A stretch of DNA of 64,000 nucleotides from Atherix ibis. Taxonomy: Eukaryota; Arthropoda; Insecta; Diptera; Athericidae. Of the stretch, positions 11,842 to 21,306 are shown piece by piece. The notes beneath the pieces are model-generated. The model saw only the letters and a program-made list of their open reading frames with translations. It made no database searches and was not told where the DNA came from. Both the position numbers and the translations under genes were made by a program. The DNA lies in assembly GCA_958298945.1 (NCBI GenBank), contig OY282606.1:51907920-51971919 (forward strand), in the 5' to 3' direction. Every line of letters begins with the position of its first letter. Positions within the stretch are counted from its first letter, which is position 1.

Positions 11842-11954
11842 TATTATCATCAAGGAAATGTTAGGGCTGAAAATCGTTCTACACTTTTATGTATATTAAA
11901 TAAGTTAAATTAAGATATTTTATATATGGGATAAATTGACTCTCAATTCTGTCA

Positions 11955-12392
11955 ATTCCTTAAGATTCTGCGTAATTCTGTATGTTGTTGACTTCATTAT
12001 CTAAATATTCTATGTCACAGAAATCATTTTCAGTTAAGTTTCCAAAACCCTTAAACGGGGGAGCTAAATATCTGCTTACACCGTACGCTGAGTCTCCAAG
12101 TAGCACTCCTCCTGGTATAAATATCTACTCATCCTCCAAGTAGCACTCCTCCTGGTAAAACAACGATTTTCGTAGAAGATTTGCATCGTGCATTACACCA
12201 GGTTCACCACAGAACACATCTATAATTTTTTTCTCGGCGTTTACAACTCCCTGTAAAAGCAGACTATAATACTTTTTCCAATTGCAGTATGCTTGTTTAT
12301 CACGTTTAGGAGGATTGATTTTAATATGAGAACCATCAATAGCCCCAACAACACCGGCTTTCGAAGTTGTTAATAGGGCTTGTACAGGTATA
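11955..12392 (-). pseudogene. Harbinger-type DDE nuclease fragment
   Basis: Minus-strand translation contains VVGAIDGSHIKI (first catalytic Asp in IDG), YYSLLLQGVV, FCGEPGVMHDANLL and, after a stop, GGVLLGDSAYGVSRYL (second catalytic Asp in GDSAY) with APPFKG. These blocks in this order are diagnostic of PIF/Harbinger (HARBI1-like) nucleases. The N-terminal part and the final catalytic Glu are missing. A 24-bp duplication lies between YQEECYLEDE and the LLGDSAY block. The companion Myb/SANT protein of these elements was not found. Confidence 0.85.
12091..12157. repeat. Tandem duplication inside the Harbinger nuclease
   Basis: CTCCAAGTAGCACTCCTCCT followed by GGTA occurs twice, 44-45 bp apart, separated by AAATATCTACTCATC-type sequence. 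It duplicates the codons for the PGGVLLG block and introduces a stop. Confidence 0.85.
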
Positions 12393-12844
12393 GCCCAATG
12401 TCTTTTTCTTGTCACGTTGTTGTACACGACCCATTTCTCATCTCCCGTTACCAAAACGATGCAAAAAAACTGGCAGCCGACAATTGATGAGGTATCCAAA
12501 CGTCGTACCGCGAAACCATCCCCATACGCTTCAAATGTCTTAATACGGTTGTTTGGTTGATTTCCATCATCGACGCGATCTCCCTGGTGGTTACACGTGG
12601 ATTGGTGTCAATTATAACTTTTAACTTGTCGTCATCAGACTTCAATGGCCCCCCTGATACGTGGTTTATCAATTAGTGAAAAATCCCCAAATCGGAATTT
12701 TGTAAACCATCTTCGTACTTGTCAAACTTTGATGACATCTGCTCCATACACTTCGCAAATGTTTTTGGTTGCCACACTCGCGGTATTGTCTTTACGGAAT
12801 TCATAAAGTAAGCAATGACGTACATGCACTTTATCGACCGACAT
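12393..12844 (-). pseudogene. Mariner E transposase N-terminal part fused to Harbinger frame
   Basis: Start at MSVDKVHVRHCLLYEFRKDN (12844). The HTH domain follows, with GGPLKSDDDKLK and VTTREIASMMEINQTTVLRH, then the linker VWIPHQL, then the first catalytic motif VTGDEKWVVYNN. After TRKRHW the frame passes without a stop into Harbinger nuclease sequence (AIPVQALL then VVGAIDGSH), making a 124-codon chimeric frame at 12125-12499. Frameshifts lie near 12480 and 12670. The second and third mariner Asp are absent. Confidence 0.8.
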
Positions 12845-12925
12845 TTTGAAAAAATACAAGGGCTCTTCACTGTTCTTTAATCAGGCTAAAACTGAATAAA
12901 AAGTAGAGGAATAGCATCCTTTATA

Positions 12926-14195
12926 TTGGGTGTATAACTTAAAAATGCGGAATTGACAACAGATGGCATAACTTTTATACATGGTTTGTGTTAATAATAA
13001 CTCATATGGCATTTTGGAGGTTAAACATCTGTCATTCATTCTCGATTAGTCAAAAAAAAAACTCGAACAGAGTTTTTTTTTGCTGCAAAAATGTCGAATT
13101 TCGTACCAAAAAAGTCCCATTTGCGGGAAGTGTTGATTTACTTCTTCAATTTGAAAAAAAGTGCAGCGATTGCTCACCGAAGCTTATCCTGAATATGTTC
13201 CATCGATTTCAACGTGCGAGAGATGGTTTGTGTGGTTCAGAAGTGGTGATTTTGACACGGAAGACAAAGAACGACCAGGTCAGCCAAAAAAGTTTGAAGA
13301 TGAAGATTTGGAGGCATTACTCGACGAAGACTGTTGTCGAACTCAAGAAGAAATTGCAAAATCATTGGGAGTCACTCAAGCAGGCATTTCAAAACGTTTG
13401 AAAGCAGCAGGATTTATCCAAAAGCAAGGAAATTGGGGCCCATATGAATTGAAGCCGAGAGACGTTGAAAGGCGATTTTGCATGTCCGAAATGCTGCTTG
13501 AACGGCAGAAAAAGAAGTCGTTTTTGAATCGAATCATTACTGGCGATGAAAAATGGATTCATTACGACAACCCAAAGGGCAAAAAATCGTATGTGAAGCC
13601 CGGCCAACCAGCCAAATCAACGCCAAAGCCAAATATCCATGGCGCCAAGGTAATGCTCTGTATTTGGTGGGATCAGAAGGGTGTGATCTATTATGAGCTA
13701 TTCAAATCGGGCCAGACGATCACAAGCGACCTCTACCAAACACAATTAATCCGTTTGAAGCGAGCATTGGCCGAAAAACGCCCGAAATATGAGACCAGAC
13801 ACGAAGCCATAATTTTCCATCATGACAACGCTCGGCTCCATGGTGCAAGACCGGTTAAAAATTATTTAGAAAACAGTGGCTGGGAAGTTTTGCCTCACCC
13901 GCCTTATAGCCCAGACCTTGCCCTGTCCCACTACCATTTGTTTAGATCCATGCAAAACACCCTCACCGGAATACGCTTCACTTCAGAACAGGGCATCAAA
14001 AATTGGCTCGATTCATTCTTGTCCTCAAAACCGGAGCAGTTTTTTTTGCGCGGAATCCATAAGTTACCAGAAGGATGGGAAAATGTAATGGCTTCCGATA
14101 GACAATACTTTGAATAAAATATATTGTAACAATTTTTCAAAATAAACACTCAAAGTTTGCCAAAAAAATCCCGCATTTTTAAGTTATACAATGAA
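12926..14195 (+). mobile_element. Mariner D, vertumnana-like, full length
   Basis: The left end TTGGGTGTATAACTTAAAAA plus TGCGG follows a TA. The right end repeats it in inverse (CCGCATTTTTAAGTTATACA), with the last bases mutated so that the closing CCCAA and TA are not recognisable. About 1.27 kb. It lies in the leader of mariner E. Confidence 0.85.
13091..14117 (+). pseudogene. Mariner D transposase, one frameshift, third Asp lost
   Basis: About 342-codon DD34D transposase. ATG chosen at 13091 (MSNFVPKKSHLREVL), the conserved N-terminus of this group. A small deletion near 13163 shifts the frame, after which 318 codons are open: HTH domain to LGVTQAGISKRL, linker GNWGPYELKPRDVERR, catalytic motifs ITGDEKWIHYDN and FHHDNARLH. 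The third Asp is His (LALSHYHLF, codon 13929-13931). Ends in ASDRQYFE. It is the longest single open frame in the window. Motifs and ends resemble the vertumnana subfamily; this is from recall, not a search. Confidence 0.9.
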
Positions 14196-14542
14196 GATAC
14201 TTTTCATCATTTCTGAAGAAAAAAATTTTTTTACCTAGGATCATAAAAAATGGTCATAACTTTTGCATCAACCCAATATATTTCAATATCAAAACCAACT
14301 GCAGTACTTTTGATTCCATTTCTTTTCGCTTTTGCTGCACGAATAAATCAAGTAAACATAAGAAAAATATGACACTTCAACATAACCAACGAACCCGCTA
14401 AGGTATCTATTATCATTTTGGGAACTAAAATCCCCCTACCGTAATTTATATGCACAACTACACAAGCGAAGTACTCATCCTGTATGAGCAAGAGTAGTTG
14501 AAGCTTTTTTGAGGAGCAAAACTTTCCCAATGGAAGACAGCT
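14196..14542. other. Right part of Harbinger with E leader debris
   Basis: 14196-14276 is assigned to the E leader, and 14279-14542 to the right arm of the Harbinger element ending in CCCAATGGAAGACAGCT. An open frame at 14348-14560 on the minus strand shows no motif. No nuclease or Myb domain was recognised here. Confidence 0.45.
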
Positions 14543-14686
14543 ATTGTGTAGTATCCACAATTCATGAGTTCAGGGAATATGAGACTATAAAAGGAATTAG
14601 TTTAGTTTTCAGAGTAAGCGAGAGGGCTAGACACAATCGAAGGCATCGAAAATGAATGGAAACACTTCTGGTTAGTATCATTTTTA

Positions 14687-14880
14687 ATTAGCATTAGTAG
14701 ACATCCAAGGAGTCGTCGGTTCGAAACCCTCTGACGCATGACCCTACGCTATTCAAAAAATCTAGTTTTCATTCCCATTGTCTACTTTAATTTCCTTATC
14801 CCGATATCCTTTCTCGCCAAATGGCCTAGTGTCATGGCGCTTAGAATATACATTTCAGTACTACGAGTAATGTTACGCTT
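14687..14880 (+). repeat. tRNA-derived SINE-like repeat, copy 1
   Basis: Contains an A-box-like TTAGCATTAGTAG and, 31 bp on, a B-box-like GGTTCGAAACCC (14718-14729), the spacing of a RNA polymerase III tRNA promoter. It is followed by a tail shared with 37902-38050: CTACGCTATTCAAAA, TCTAGTTTTC, and CGCTTAGAATATAC. Two dispersed copies with pol III boxes suggest a SINE. The upstream edge is uncertain. Confidence 0.6.
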
Positions 14881-16553
14881 ATAAGTTCATGTACAGCAGA
14901 AGTTGAAATCTTGTTTATTTTGAATTTTTTTGTTAAGTTATTTTAAATCGTAGCCAGAAAAGGTGCTTGATTAGTTCGATTATTTTATCGGGAAGATTCT
15001 TGATATGATTTTTTACTCCTAGTAGTTGATAAAAGATAAAAACTTCTATGAATCAAAACTACAATAAATAAATTCTCTAGAAAAAAATGTTCATTAAACT
15101 TCAAAGTAAAAATATTCCATTTTCTTTTTAGTCTTCTAGGTTAAAGGTGAATTTTTACAAAAATTTTATCGTTCGTGTGGAAACGTAATCTAGTCACTGT
15201 GTACGATTACGGAACCAATCGTAAATTTCAGATCGTTTCTGTCTGTTATTCTTGTGAAAATATTCCAGCTGTTCATTTTTACTTTATATTTGTTTGTATT
15301 CAAAATTACCGTAGAAACTGTACGATATCCTTGGAAGAAAGTTTTCCTATATCGGCAAAAGAAAATGAAATTAATGCGCACCATAATCGTAAGTTTGGTA
15401 TTTTGCTACTTCACCGGTTGGTAATCGTCCTCTGGTAACAGTTTCTGGTAATTTAGATTTTGTTATTTTTTTTTTTTTTGCTCCTTTCTATCCACTAATT
15501 TTATTCTCAATTTTATGATAATTCTGTCTTCAGAATATTATCATTATTTTGTAAACTTATTGTTCGAGAAAGCCTTTCCAAAAAGGAATTTTCTCTATAA
15601 TATCGATAATAAATTTCTTGAGTAAAACTGAAATAATCGCAATTGAATTACTGTCAAAGATGTTTCGGAAAGATGAACGGCTCTCTTAGGATGGTTCCTA
15701 ATTAAAATCGTATTAAAGGATATTTTGTGGACAACCGAGTAGAGAAACGAATATTATTTCGAGAGTGTTAAATTGAATAAAATGCGGGTTTTTAAAAAAC
15801 ATGCTGCCTAATAATACAAAGTATACAGTATGTTTTGATTGAAATTAATACATTTTCATTTGCAGGCGTTTTTGCTTGGATAAGTTTTAAACAATAAATC
15901 ATCTATAATCATTAGACTTAATTAAATTTAAATTATCAACACCATTTGTTAATTATTAGATGGCAATAAATAGCAACAGTTTATTCAAAAGCTTCCGCAA
16001 TTCGCCGATTGATAATTTCCCTAAGCTTATATGAATTTTTATTTATCCTGTAATACTTTATAAAGAAAATATTTCAATATAATCTTAATATTCCGTTTAG
16101 ATTGATATTCAAATTACTCCAAATAGTCTAGAATCGATCATCTACAATTCGCATAATCTTTACTGGGTCAAATGTTATCAGTTGGGAAAGTGTTGGCGAA
16201 ACAATAACATTCTTTGTACGATCAATTTATTTATAATTTAATTTAAATGTGTCTACAAAATTGTTAACCTTTTGATCTATTGGCGCAATATTATGGTGTC
16301 ATGATGATTGAGTAGAAATAATACCAAATTCTGATATGATATAAGCAAATAAGAATTTGATAAAAATACGAAAGATTACGTAATCAATTTTGAAAAATTC
16401 TGTTCGTTTTTTTTTAAAGGGAAACTTTTTTAAGCTTTTTCTTTTTTGTGAATAAATTTTTTTAAAATGAAAACCACAAAATATTCAGTTTGGGCAAAAT
16501 TAAAACTATTATTTGTCACTAGATGGCTGTAGTGATTGATAATATATTTCGTT
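14881..16553. other. AT-rich non-coding stretch
   Basis: No transposon ends or coding motifs. The short open frames at 15175-15438 (plus) and 15190-15384 (minus) overlap on opposite strands and show no recognisable domain. Confidence 0.4.
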
Positions 16554-16918
16554 CGGTTCAGATTTGTGCTCGTTGGAAAAGTGACATTCTGCACTTAAAA
16601 AAATATGATTTAACCGTTTTTTGATTGTCAATTCAGTTGTCAGTTATAGGCAAAGTTGGAAGTTAACAAAAAAATAATTTAGGTATATTTTACAATTCAG
16701 GTGAATGGTGTTTGTAGTCTCAATACTGGCATAGCCAATTACGGGCAATTTTGGTTTCATCGATTCCGTTTCAGTACTTTCGATGTTAAGGATACACCTT
16801 GCAAAGGTATGCTGATCATTGAAAAAGTCGATAAAATCAAGCAAATGGTCAAAGTAGATCAGCATATTAGTAGTCGTTGCATAGCCCAGGAACTAAAAAT
16901 TAACCACAAAACAGTTTT

Positions 16919-18148
16919 CCCAGGTTTATAAGCTTAATTCCGCTGTTTTTTAGTCAAAAAACAAATGTTTTTTTCATAGAAAGCAAAAAAAAATTTATTC
17001 AAAGTACATTTTTCCCATCTCTCGGGCAATTTGTGGATACCACGCCAAAAAATTCCTTCTGTTTCGAGGCAAACCACTCATCAAACCATTTTCGAACGTC
17101 TTCGTAAGAATCGAAGTGCTGCTCAGTGAGCGCGTGACCCAACGGTGAAAACAGGTGAGCGGAGTCAGGTAGCACCTCCCAGTTGAGTGTCTCCAAGTAG
17201 TTTCGGATCATTTTTGACGTGTGCGATGGTGCGTTGTCGTGGAGGAAAATCAGCTTGTCATGTCTTTGTTGATAATCCATCCTTTTTTCACGCAGAGCAC
17301 AGTGCAATTTGATCAGTTGTTAGTGGTTGCGGTGGAGATTGACAGTTTCACCAGGGTTTAACTTCTCATAATAGGCGATACCCTGCTAATCCCACCAAAT
17401 GCACAGCATCGTCTTCCGTCCGAAACGATTTGGTCTTGGGGAATATGTTGATGAATGGTCGGGATCAACCCACGATTTCTTGCGTTTAGGATTCTTGAAA
17501 TATATCCACTTTTCATCGCCTGTTACAATCCGATGCAGGAAAGACATCCTTTTTTGTCTGGCGAGCAAAATTTCGCATGTTTTTTGTCGTCGATCCATCT
17601 GCCTATCGTTCAATTCATGCGGCACCTATTTTCCGATCTTTCCAATCTTTCCCATGGCACGTGAACGCATGGAAATGGCTGGTTGAGTAACACCCAATTG
17701 CTCCGTGAGCATTTTTTGCGATTGGGTATCAGCTTTGTCCAAAAGAGCCTGCAATTGATGCTCCTCAACCTTACTAGGCCGATTTTCACGCTTCTTGTCT
17801 CACAAGTCAAAATTGCCATCTTCGAACGAACGAAACCCGGAATGTTGTTTCCGATAAAGCACTAGCACCATAGGCCTCCTTAAGCATTCGATGCGATTCA
17901 GCAGCCGATTTCTTCAAATTGAAGCAGAAAAACAGAGCTCCCTTCATATGCTCTTTTTCTGGCACAAAACTGGACATGATTACCAAAGGAAAAATGTATG
18001 TTGTTGTACGAAATTGCTGACAGTGTGCACTGATTAATGTTGACAGATGTCAAACTCATTAAAAAAAAGTATGGCGTTCCCATGGTAGCTTAATACGCTC
18101 ACACCCGCCATTTATGACTAAACATCGTATTTAAGCTTATACACCTGC
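16919..18148 (-). mobile_element. Mariner C1, mauritiana-type, inside B2
   Basis: The left end CCAGGTTTATAAGCTTAA and right end TTAAGCTTATACACCTG are inverted repeats of the CCAGGTGTA type known from mauritiana mariners such as Mos1. Length 1.23 kb, full size. It lies in the HTH coding part of B2. Confidence 0.92.
16995..17977 (-). pseudogene. C1 mariner transposase, broken
   Basis: Start at MSSFVPEKEH-type N-terminus (17977). Frameshifts and a stop break the HTH part. The middle frame 17386-17625 has MPHELNDRQMDRRQKTCEIL and VTGDEKWIYFKNP (first Asp intact). The C-terminal frame has FLHDNAPSHTSK (second Asp intact), then a deletion that removes the whole YSPDLAPSDYHLF block, leaving VLPDSAHLFSPLGH, so the third Asp is gone. 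End at YFE in another frame. Confidence 0.88.
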
Positions 18149-18838
18149 TATGCCATCTGCATAAAACTGAATTCGATGTTTGGGTGCCACACGAATTGAC
18201 GCAAAAAACATGATGGATCCAATTTCCATCTGCGATGCCTTGACCCAAAAGGAACAAAATCGGCCCACTTTTTAAACGAATGGTGACTTGAGATGAGAAA
18301 TGGGTCCCATACGACAATATAGCACGAAAACGATCGTGGTCAAAGCTTGATGAAGCGACTCAAACGGTGGCCAAACCAGGACTAACAGGCAGGAAGGTTT
18401 TGCTGGAAAGGAATTATCTACTATGAGCAGCTTCTTTTCGGACAAACACAAAATTCGGACCAAAATTGGCCAACAGGAGAAAGGTTGTGTTCCATCAGAA
18501 TAATCTGTAGTGACTCGCCAGACACTCCGCGAGCTTGGTTGGGAATTTTTGATGCATCCACTTTATAGTCCGGACCTGGCACAAAGCAATTATCATCTTT
18601 TTTTATTATTCCAAAACTTCCTAAGTAGCTTAGTCGAGTTTTTCACAAATAAGGACCAGAGCTTCTATGAGAGAGGCATTATGCAGTTGGCAACAAATTA
18701 TAAAACAAAATCGTGTATATTTGACCCAAATCGGACAAAATCCGAACCATGTTAAATAAAGTCCTGAAATAAGCGTGGATTTCCTTTTCTCCAACATATA
18801 TATGGTATAGAGTTGATTCGTCTCAATTTCAGAATTTT

Positions 18839-19560
18839 CATTTTTAATTTTATCAATTAAATTATTTTTTTAAATTTTTTTTAAAAACTCATTTATTTTT
18901 AATATGGTCTGACTTTTCCAACTTTGATCTATGTTTTATCAGATTTGAGCTGTTTTTTTTTCAAAATTTGACTATAGTTAACACTGGTCCGATCTAGCTT
19001 TCATATTTTGTATTTGAACATCTTTTGAATATACTAAGTTTCTCTAAGTTTGGCAAATATTTATTTGGATTTGTCACCTATTATCCAAACTGCTCATCTG
19101 CTTTAAAGCCGTTTATTCCAATATTTGTGTCCAATATTTTTCGTATGCTAAAGCAAATTTTCTAAATTTGTTGTAAAGTTTCCCCGACCTGACCTGATTT
19201 TTGTAATATTTGCCACATTTCTACTTATCTGGTTTCAAATATTTCCTTTGAACAGTAGTCTAAAATTTTATTAGCTTTTTCAAGATCAAACTTAGTTTTT
19301 TTTTTTTAAATTATTAAACGATTTTCTTCATCTACACAAAATTTCTCTTATTTTGACTTAAATCTGTTGATTTTCATATTCTGAATTTAATTTCTAATTG
19401 CTCAATATTTTGATTTTCTTGCACCTCTTTAATTAGGGGCAATATTTTTTATTTTCGGATAAAAATTTTCAAAATAAAAAATTGTTTCGTTAAATATTTA
19501 TTTTAAAAAAATTGTTCGTTTTAATATTTATTTGGAAAGATAAGTATTAGTAGAGTTTGA
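18839..19560. other. AT-rich non-coding stretch
   Basis: T-rich with many short direct repeats of the kind common in AT-rich DNA. No motif or repeat boundary was recognised. Confidence 0.4.
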
Positions 19561-19589
19561 TTCTTAAGATGACAGTTATAATGTGTTAT

Positions 19590-19990
19590 TTAACGTGACC
19601 TAGTTGTCTTCAACGTAAAACCACGAGTCGCCTACAACTATAGTGATTGAGTTACGCTCAATCAACGCACCACCATTACTATAAGATGACAACTCCACCT
19701 GCTGGTGGTGAGAACTACCTAAGCCTCTACTGTCATTAGTAGTGACAGTGCCCGATATAATTACTAGTATCTCCCACTAGGTATTCGGAGATCGTACCCG
19801 CGACATGGGTATTAACCACAACCACCCCACGTTGCTGCCAAATAGCGCCTAACCTAAATCGGGAATAGTGTGTTTTCACACCATTGGGCACTCCGATTCC
19901 TGTGGTACCAATTTTTGTTTAAATACGCTCATTGAGCTATGGTAAGGAATCTTGTAAATTCCTAGGCACTGGTAAGCCAGCTTAGATGAA
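19590..19990 (-). repeat. Second SINE-like repeat, tRNA-like head
   Basis: Less AT-rich than its surroundings. On the minus strand an A-box-like TGGCAGCAACGTGG (19827-19840) is followed about 40 nt later by a B-box-like GGGTACGATCTCC (19787-19799), flanked by short pairing segments as in a tRNA T-arm. The downstream body (19600-19780) holds small hairpins such as TGATTGAG/CTCAATCA. No second copy was seen, so it is a candidate only; edges are estimated from composition. Confidence 0.42.
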
Positions 19991-20119
19991 AGTAAAATAT
20001 CTTAAAATGCAAACGTCATAATTAGCACAATACAAAAAATAATCGGAATGAAATTAAATAGGAAACTGGAAACTATTGCCATTTATAACAGTTCGACTGA
20101 ATTGCAAAATTCATTTTTA

Positions 20120-21147
20120 TTATTCAACATAGTTGCCTTCGAGGGCGATACAGCGATTATAGCGATCTGCCAACTTTTCGATACCATTTTTATAGTACTC
20201 TTTCGGTTTTGCCTCAAAATAGGCCTCAGTTTCATCATCGGTCTTAAATTTCTTGCCAGCTAGCATTCTCTTGAGGTCTGCAAACAGGAAAAAGTCGCTA
20301 GGGCGAGATCTGGAGAATACGGGGAAGCAATTCGTAGCCCAATTCATTGAGTTTGACCATCGTTTTTATCGACTTGTGACACGGTGCATTGTTTTGGTGA
20401 AACAACACTTTCTTCTTCTTCAAATTAGGCCGTGTCTTAGCGATTTCTTTCTTCAAACGATCCAAAAACGCTATATAATAGTCGCTGTTGATCGTCTGTC
20501 CCTTCTGGAGATAGTCAATGAATATTATACCATGCGCATCCCAAAATACAGACGCCATCACCTTGCCAGCCGACTGTTGCGCCTTTCCACGCTTTGGATT
20601 CGGTTCGTCGCTCGCTCTCCACTCTGCCGACTGCCGATTGGACTCTGGAGTGTAGTGACGGAGCCATGTTTCATCCATTGTCACATATCGACGCAAAAAT
20701 TCGGGTTTATTGCGCTTGAACAGCTCCAAACACTGCTCAGAATCATCAATACGTTGTTGTTTTTGGTCCACAGTGAGCTCACGCGGCACTCACTTTGCAC
20801 ACAGCTTTCGCATGCCCAAATATTCATGCACGATATGTCCAACACGCTCTTTTGATATCTTCAGAGTCTCAGCTATCTCGCTCAACTTCATTTTACGGTC
20901 ATTTAAATTTATTTTGTGGATTTTTTTGATGTTTTCTGCCGTAACCACCTCTTTTGGGCGTCCACTGCGTTCTGCATCAACTGTGCTCGTACGACCAGTT
21001 CGAAATTGACGAAACCAATATTCCACAGTTGAAATAGCTGGATCAGAGTCCGGATAACGTTTGTCAAACCATGCTTTGGTTTCCACTGTATTTTTTTTTC
21101 ATCAAAAAGCAATGCTTTATCAATACACGAAATTCGTCTTTATCCAT
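20120..21147 (-). pseudogene. G irritans-type mariner transposase, broken
   Basis: About 345 codons. ATG at 21147 (MDKDEFRVLIKHCF). A frameshift in an A-run near 21100 separates it from WFDKRYPDSDPAIST. The HTH domain has RSGRPKEVVTAENIKKIH and KISKERVGHIVHEYLGMRKL. Catalytic motifs: YVTMDETWLRHYTPE (first Asp present), LFHQNNAPCHKS (second Asp is Asn), then small deletions in the HPPYSPDLAP block, and SDFFLFADLKRMLAGKKF (third Asp present). Ends NRCIALEGNYVE. The motif set closely matches the irritans subfamily. Confidence 0.92.
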
Positions 21148-21228
21148 TTTTTTTTCAATAACCAAAGTTGCTTCACTCAAAATGCTGTATCTCACGAACC
21201 AATCGACCGATTGCTATCAAATTTTGAC

Positions 21229-21284
21229 AGAAATCATTTGAAGGATGGTGCTTTGTGAAATCATTTGAAGGATGGTGCTTTGTC
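21229..21284. repeat. 27-bp tandem duplication in mariner G leader
   Basis: AAATCATTTGAAGGATGGTG followed by CTTTGTG is present twice in a row. It lies between the transposase start and the right terminal repeat of G. Confidence 0.9.
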
Positions 21285-21306
21285 AACCTTATAAGCCGAA
21301 CTGTTA

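Larger units (their letters stand above)
12393..14276 (-). mobile_element. Mariner E, 5' half only, split by mariner D
   Basis: The probable 5' end is TTGGGTTGATGC read leftwards from 14276 with TA outside it. The leader is interrupted by mariner D (12926-14195) and the N-terminal coding part lies at 12393-12844. The 3' half and 3' terminal repeat are missing; the coding sequence runs straight into the Harbinger nuclease near 12393. Assignment of the 14276 end to E is inference from position and TTGGGTTG form. Confidence 0.5.
11565..14542 (-). mobile_element. PIF/Harbinger transposon with nested mariners
   Basis: The ends are inverted repeats: AGCTGTGTTCCATTGGG at 11565 and its imperfect inverse CCCAATGGAAGACAGCT ending at 14542. 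Both are flanked by ATT, a 3-bp duplication as expected in length for Harbinger elements. A Harbinger nuclease relic is read on the minus strand near the left end. The element has been invaded by mariner E, which in turn holds mariner D. Boundaries are an inference from the repeats and duplication together with the coding relic. Confidence 0.72.
16674..18755 (+). pseudogene. B2 mariner transposase, interrupted by C1
   Basis: The N-terminal part has NYGQFWFHRF, FDVKDTP and RCIAQELKINHKTV, then mariner C1, then NHLHKTEFDVWVPHELTQK in continuation. The central catalytic part is shortened with stops (KGIIYYEQLLFGQTQNSDQ). The C-terminal 81-codon frame (18510-18755) starts TRQTLRELGWEFLMHPLYSP and carries LAQSNYHLF, with Asn for the third Asp as in B1. 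It ends NRTKSEPC. Start codon lost. Confidence 0.82.
16554..18838 (+). mobile_element. Mariner B2, split by C1
   Basis: Shares its leader and tail with B1. Without the C1 insert it is about 1.05 kb, so it also has an internal deletion. The insertion site is marked by TA at 18149-18150 and its mutated partner TC at 16917-16918. Terminal repeats are weak. Confidence 0.78.
20088..21304 (-). mobile_element. Mariner G, irritans (Himar1-like), full length
   Basis: Ends carry ACAGTTCG.CT and its inverse, resembling the ACAGGTTGGCT ends of Himar1-type elements, with TA on both sides. Length 1.22 kb. Confidence 0.88.

Noticed and set aside
14700..14735. Possible tRNA gene around GGTTCGAAACCC
   Set aside because: No acceptor or anticodon arm pairing for a full tRNA; the second copy with a shared tail indicates a SINE instead.
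20253..20855. 200-codon plus-strand open frame
   Set aside because: Antisense to the mariner G transposase, whose motifs are clear on the minus strand.
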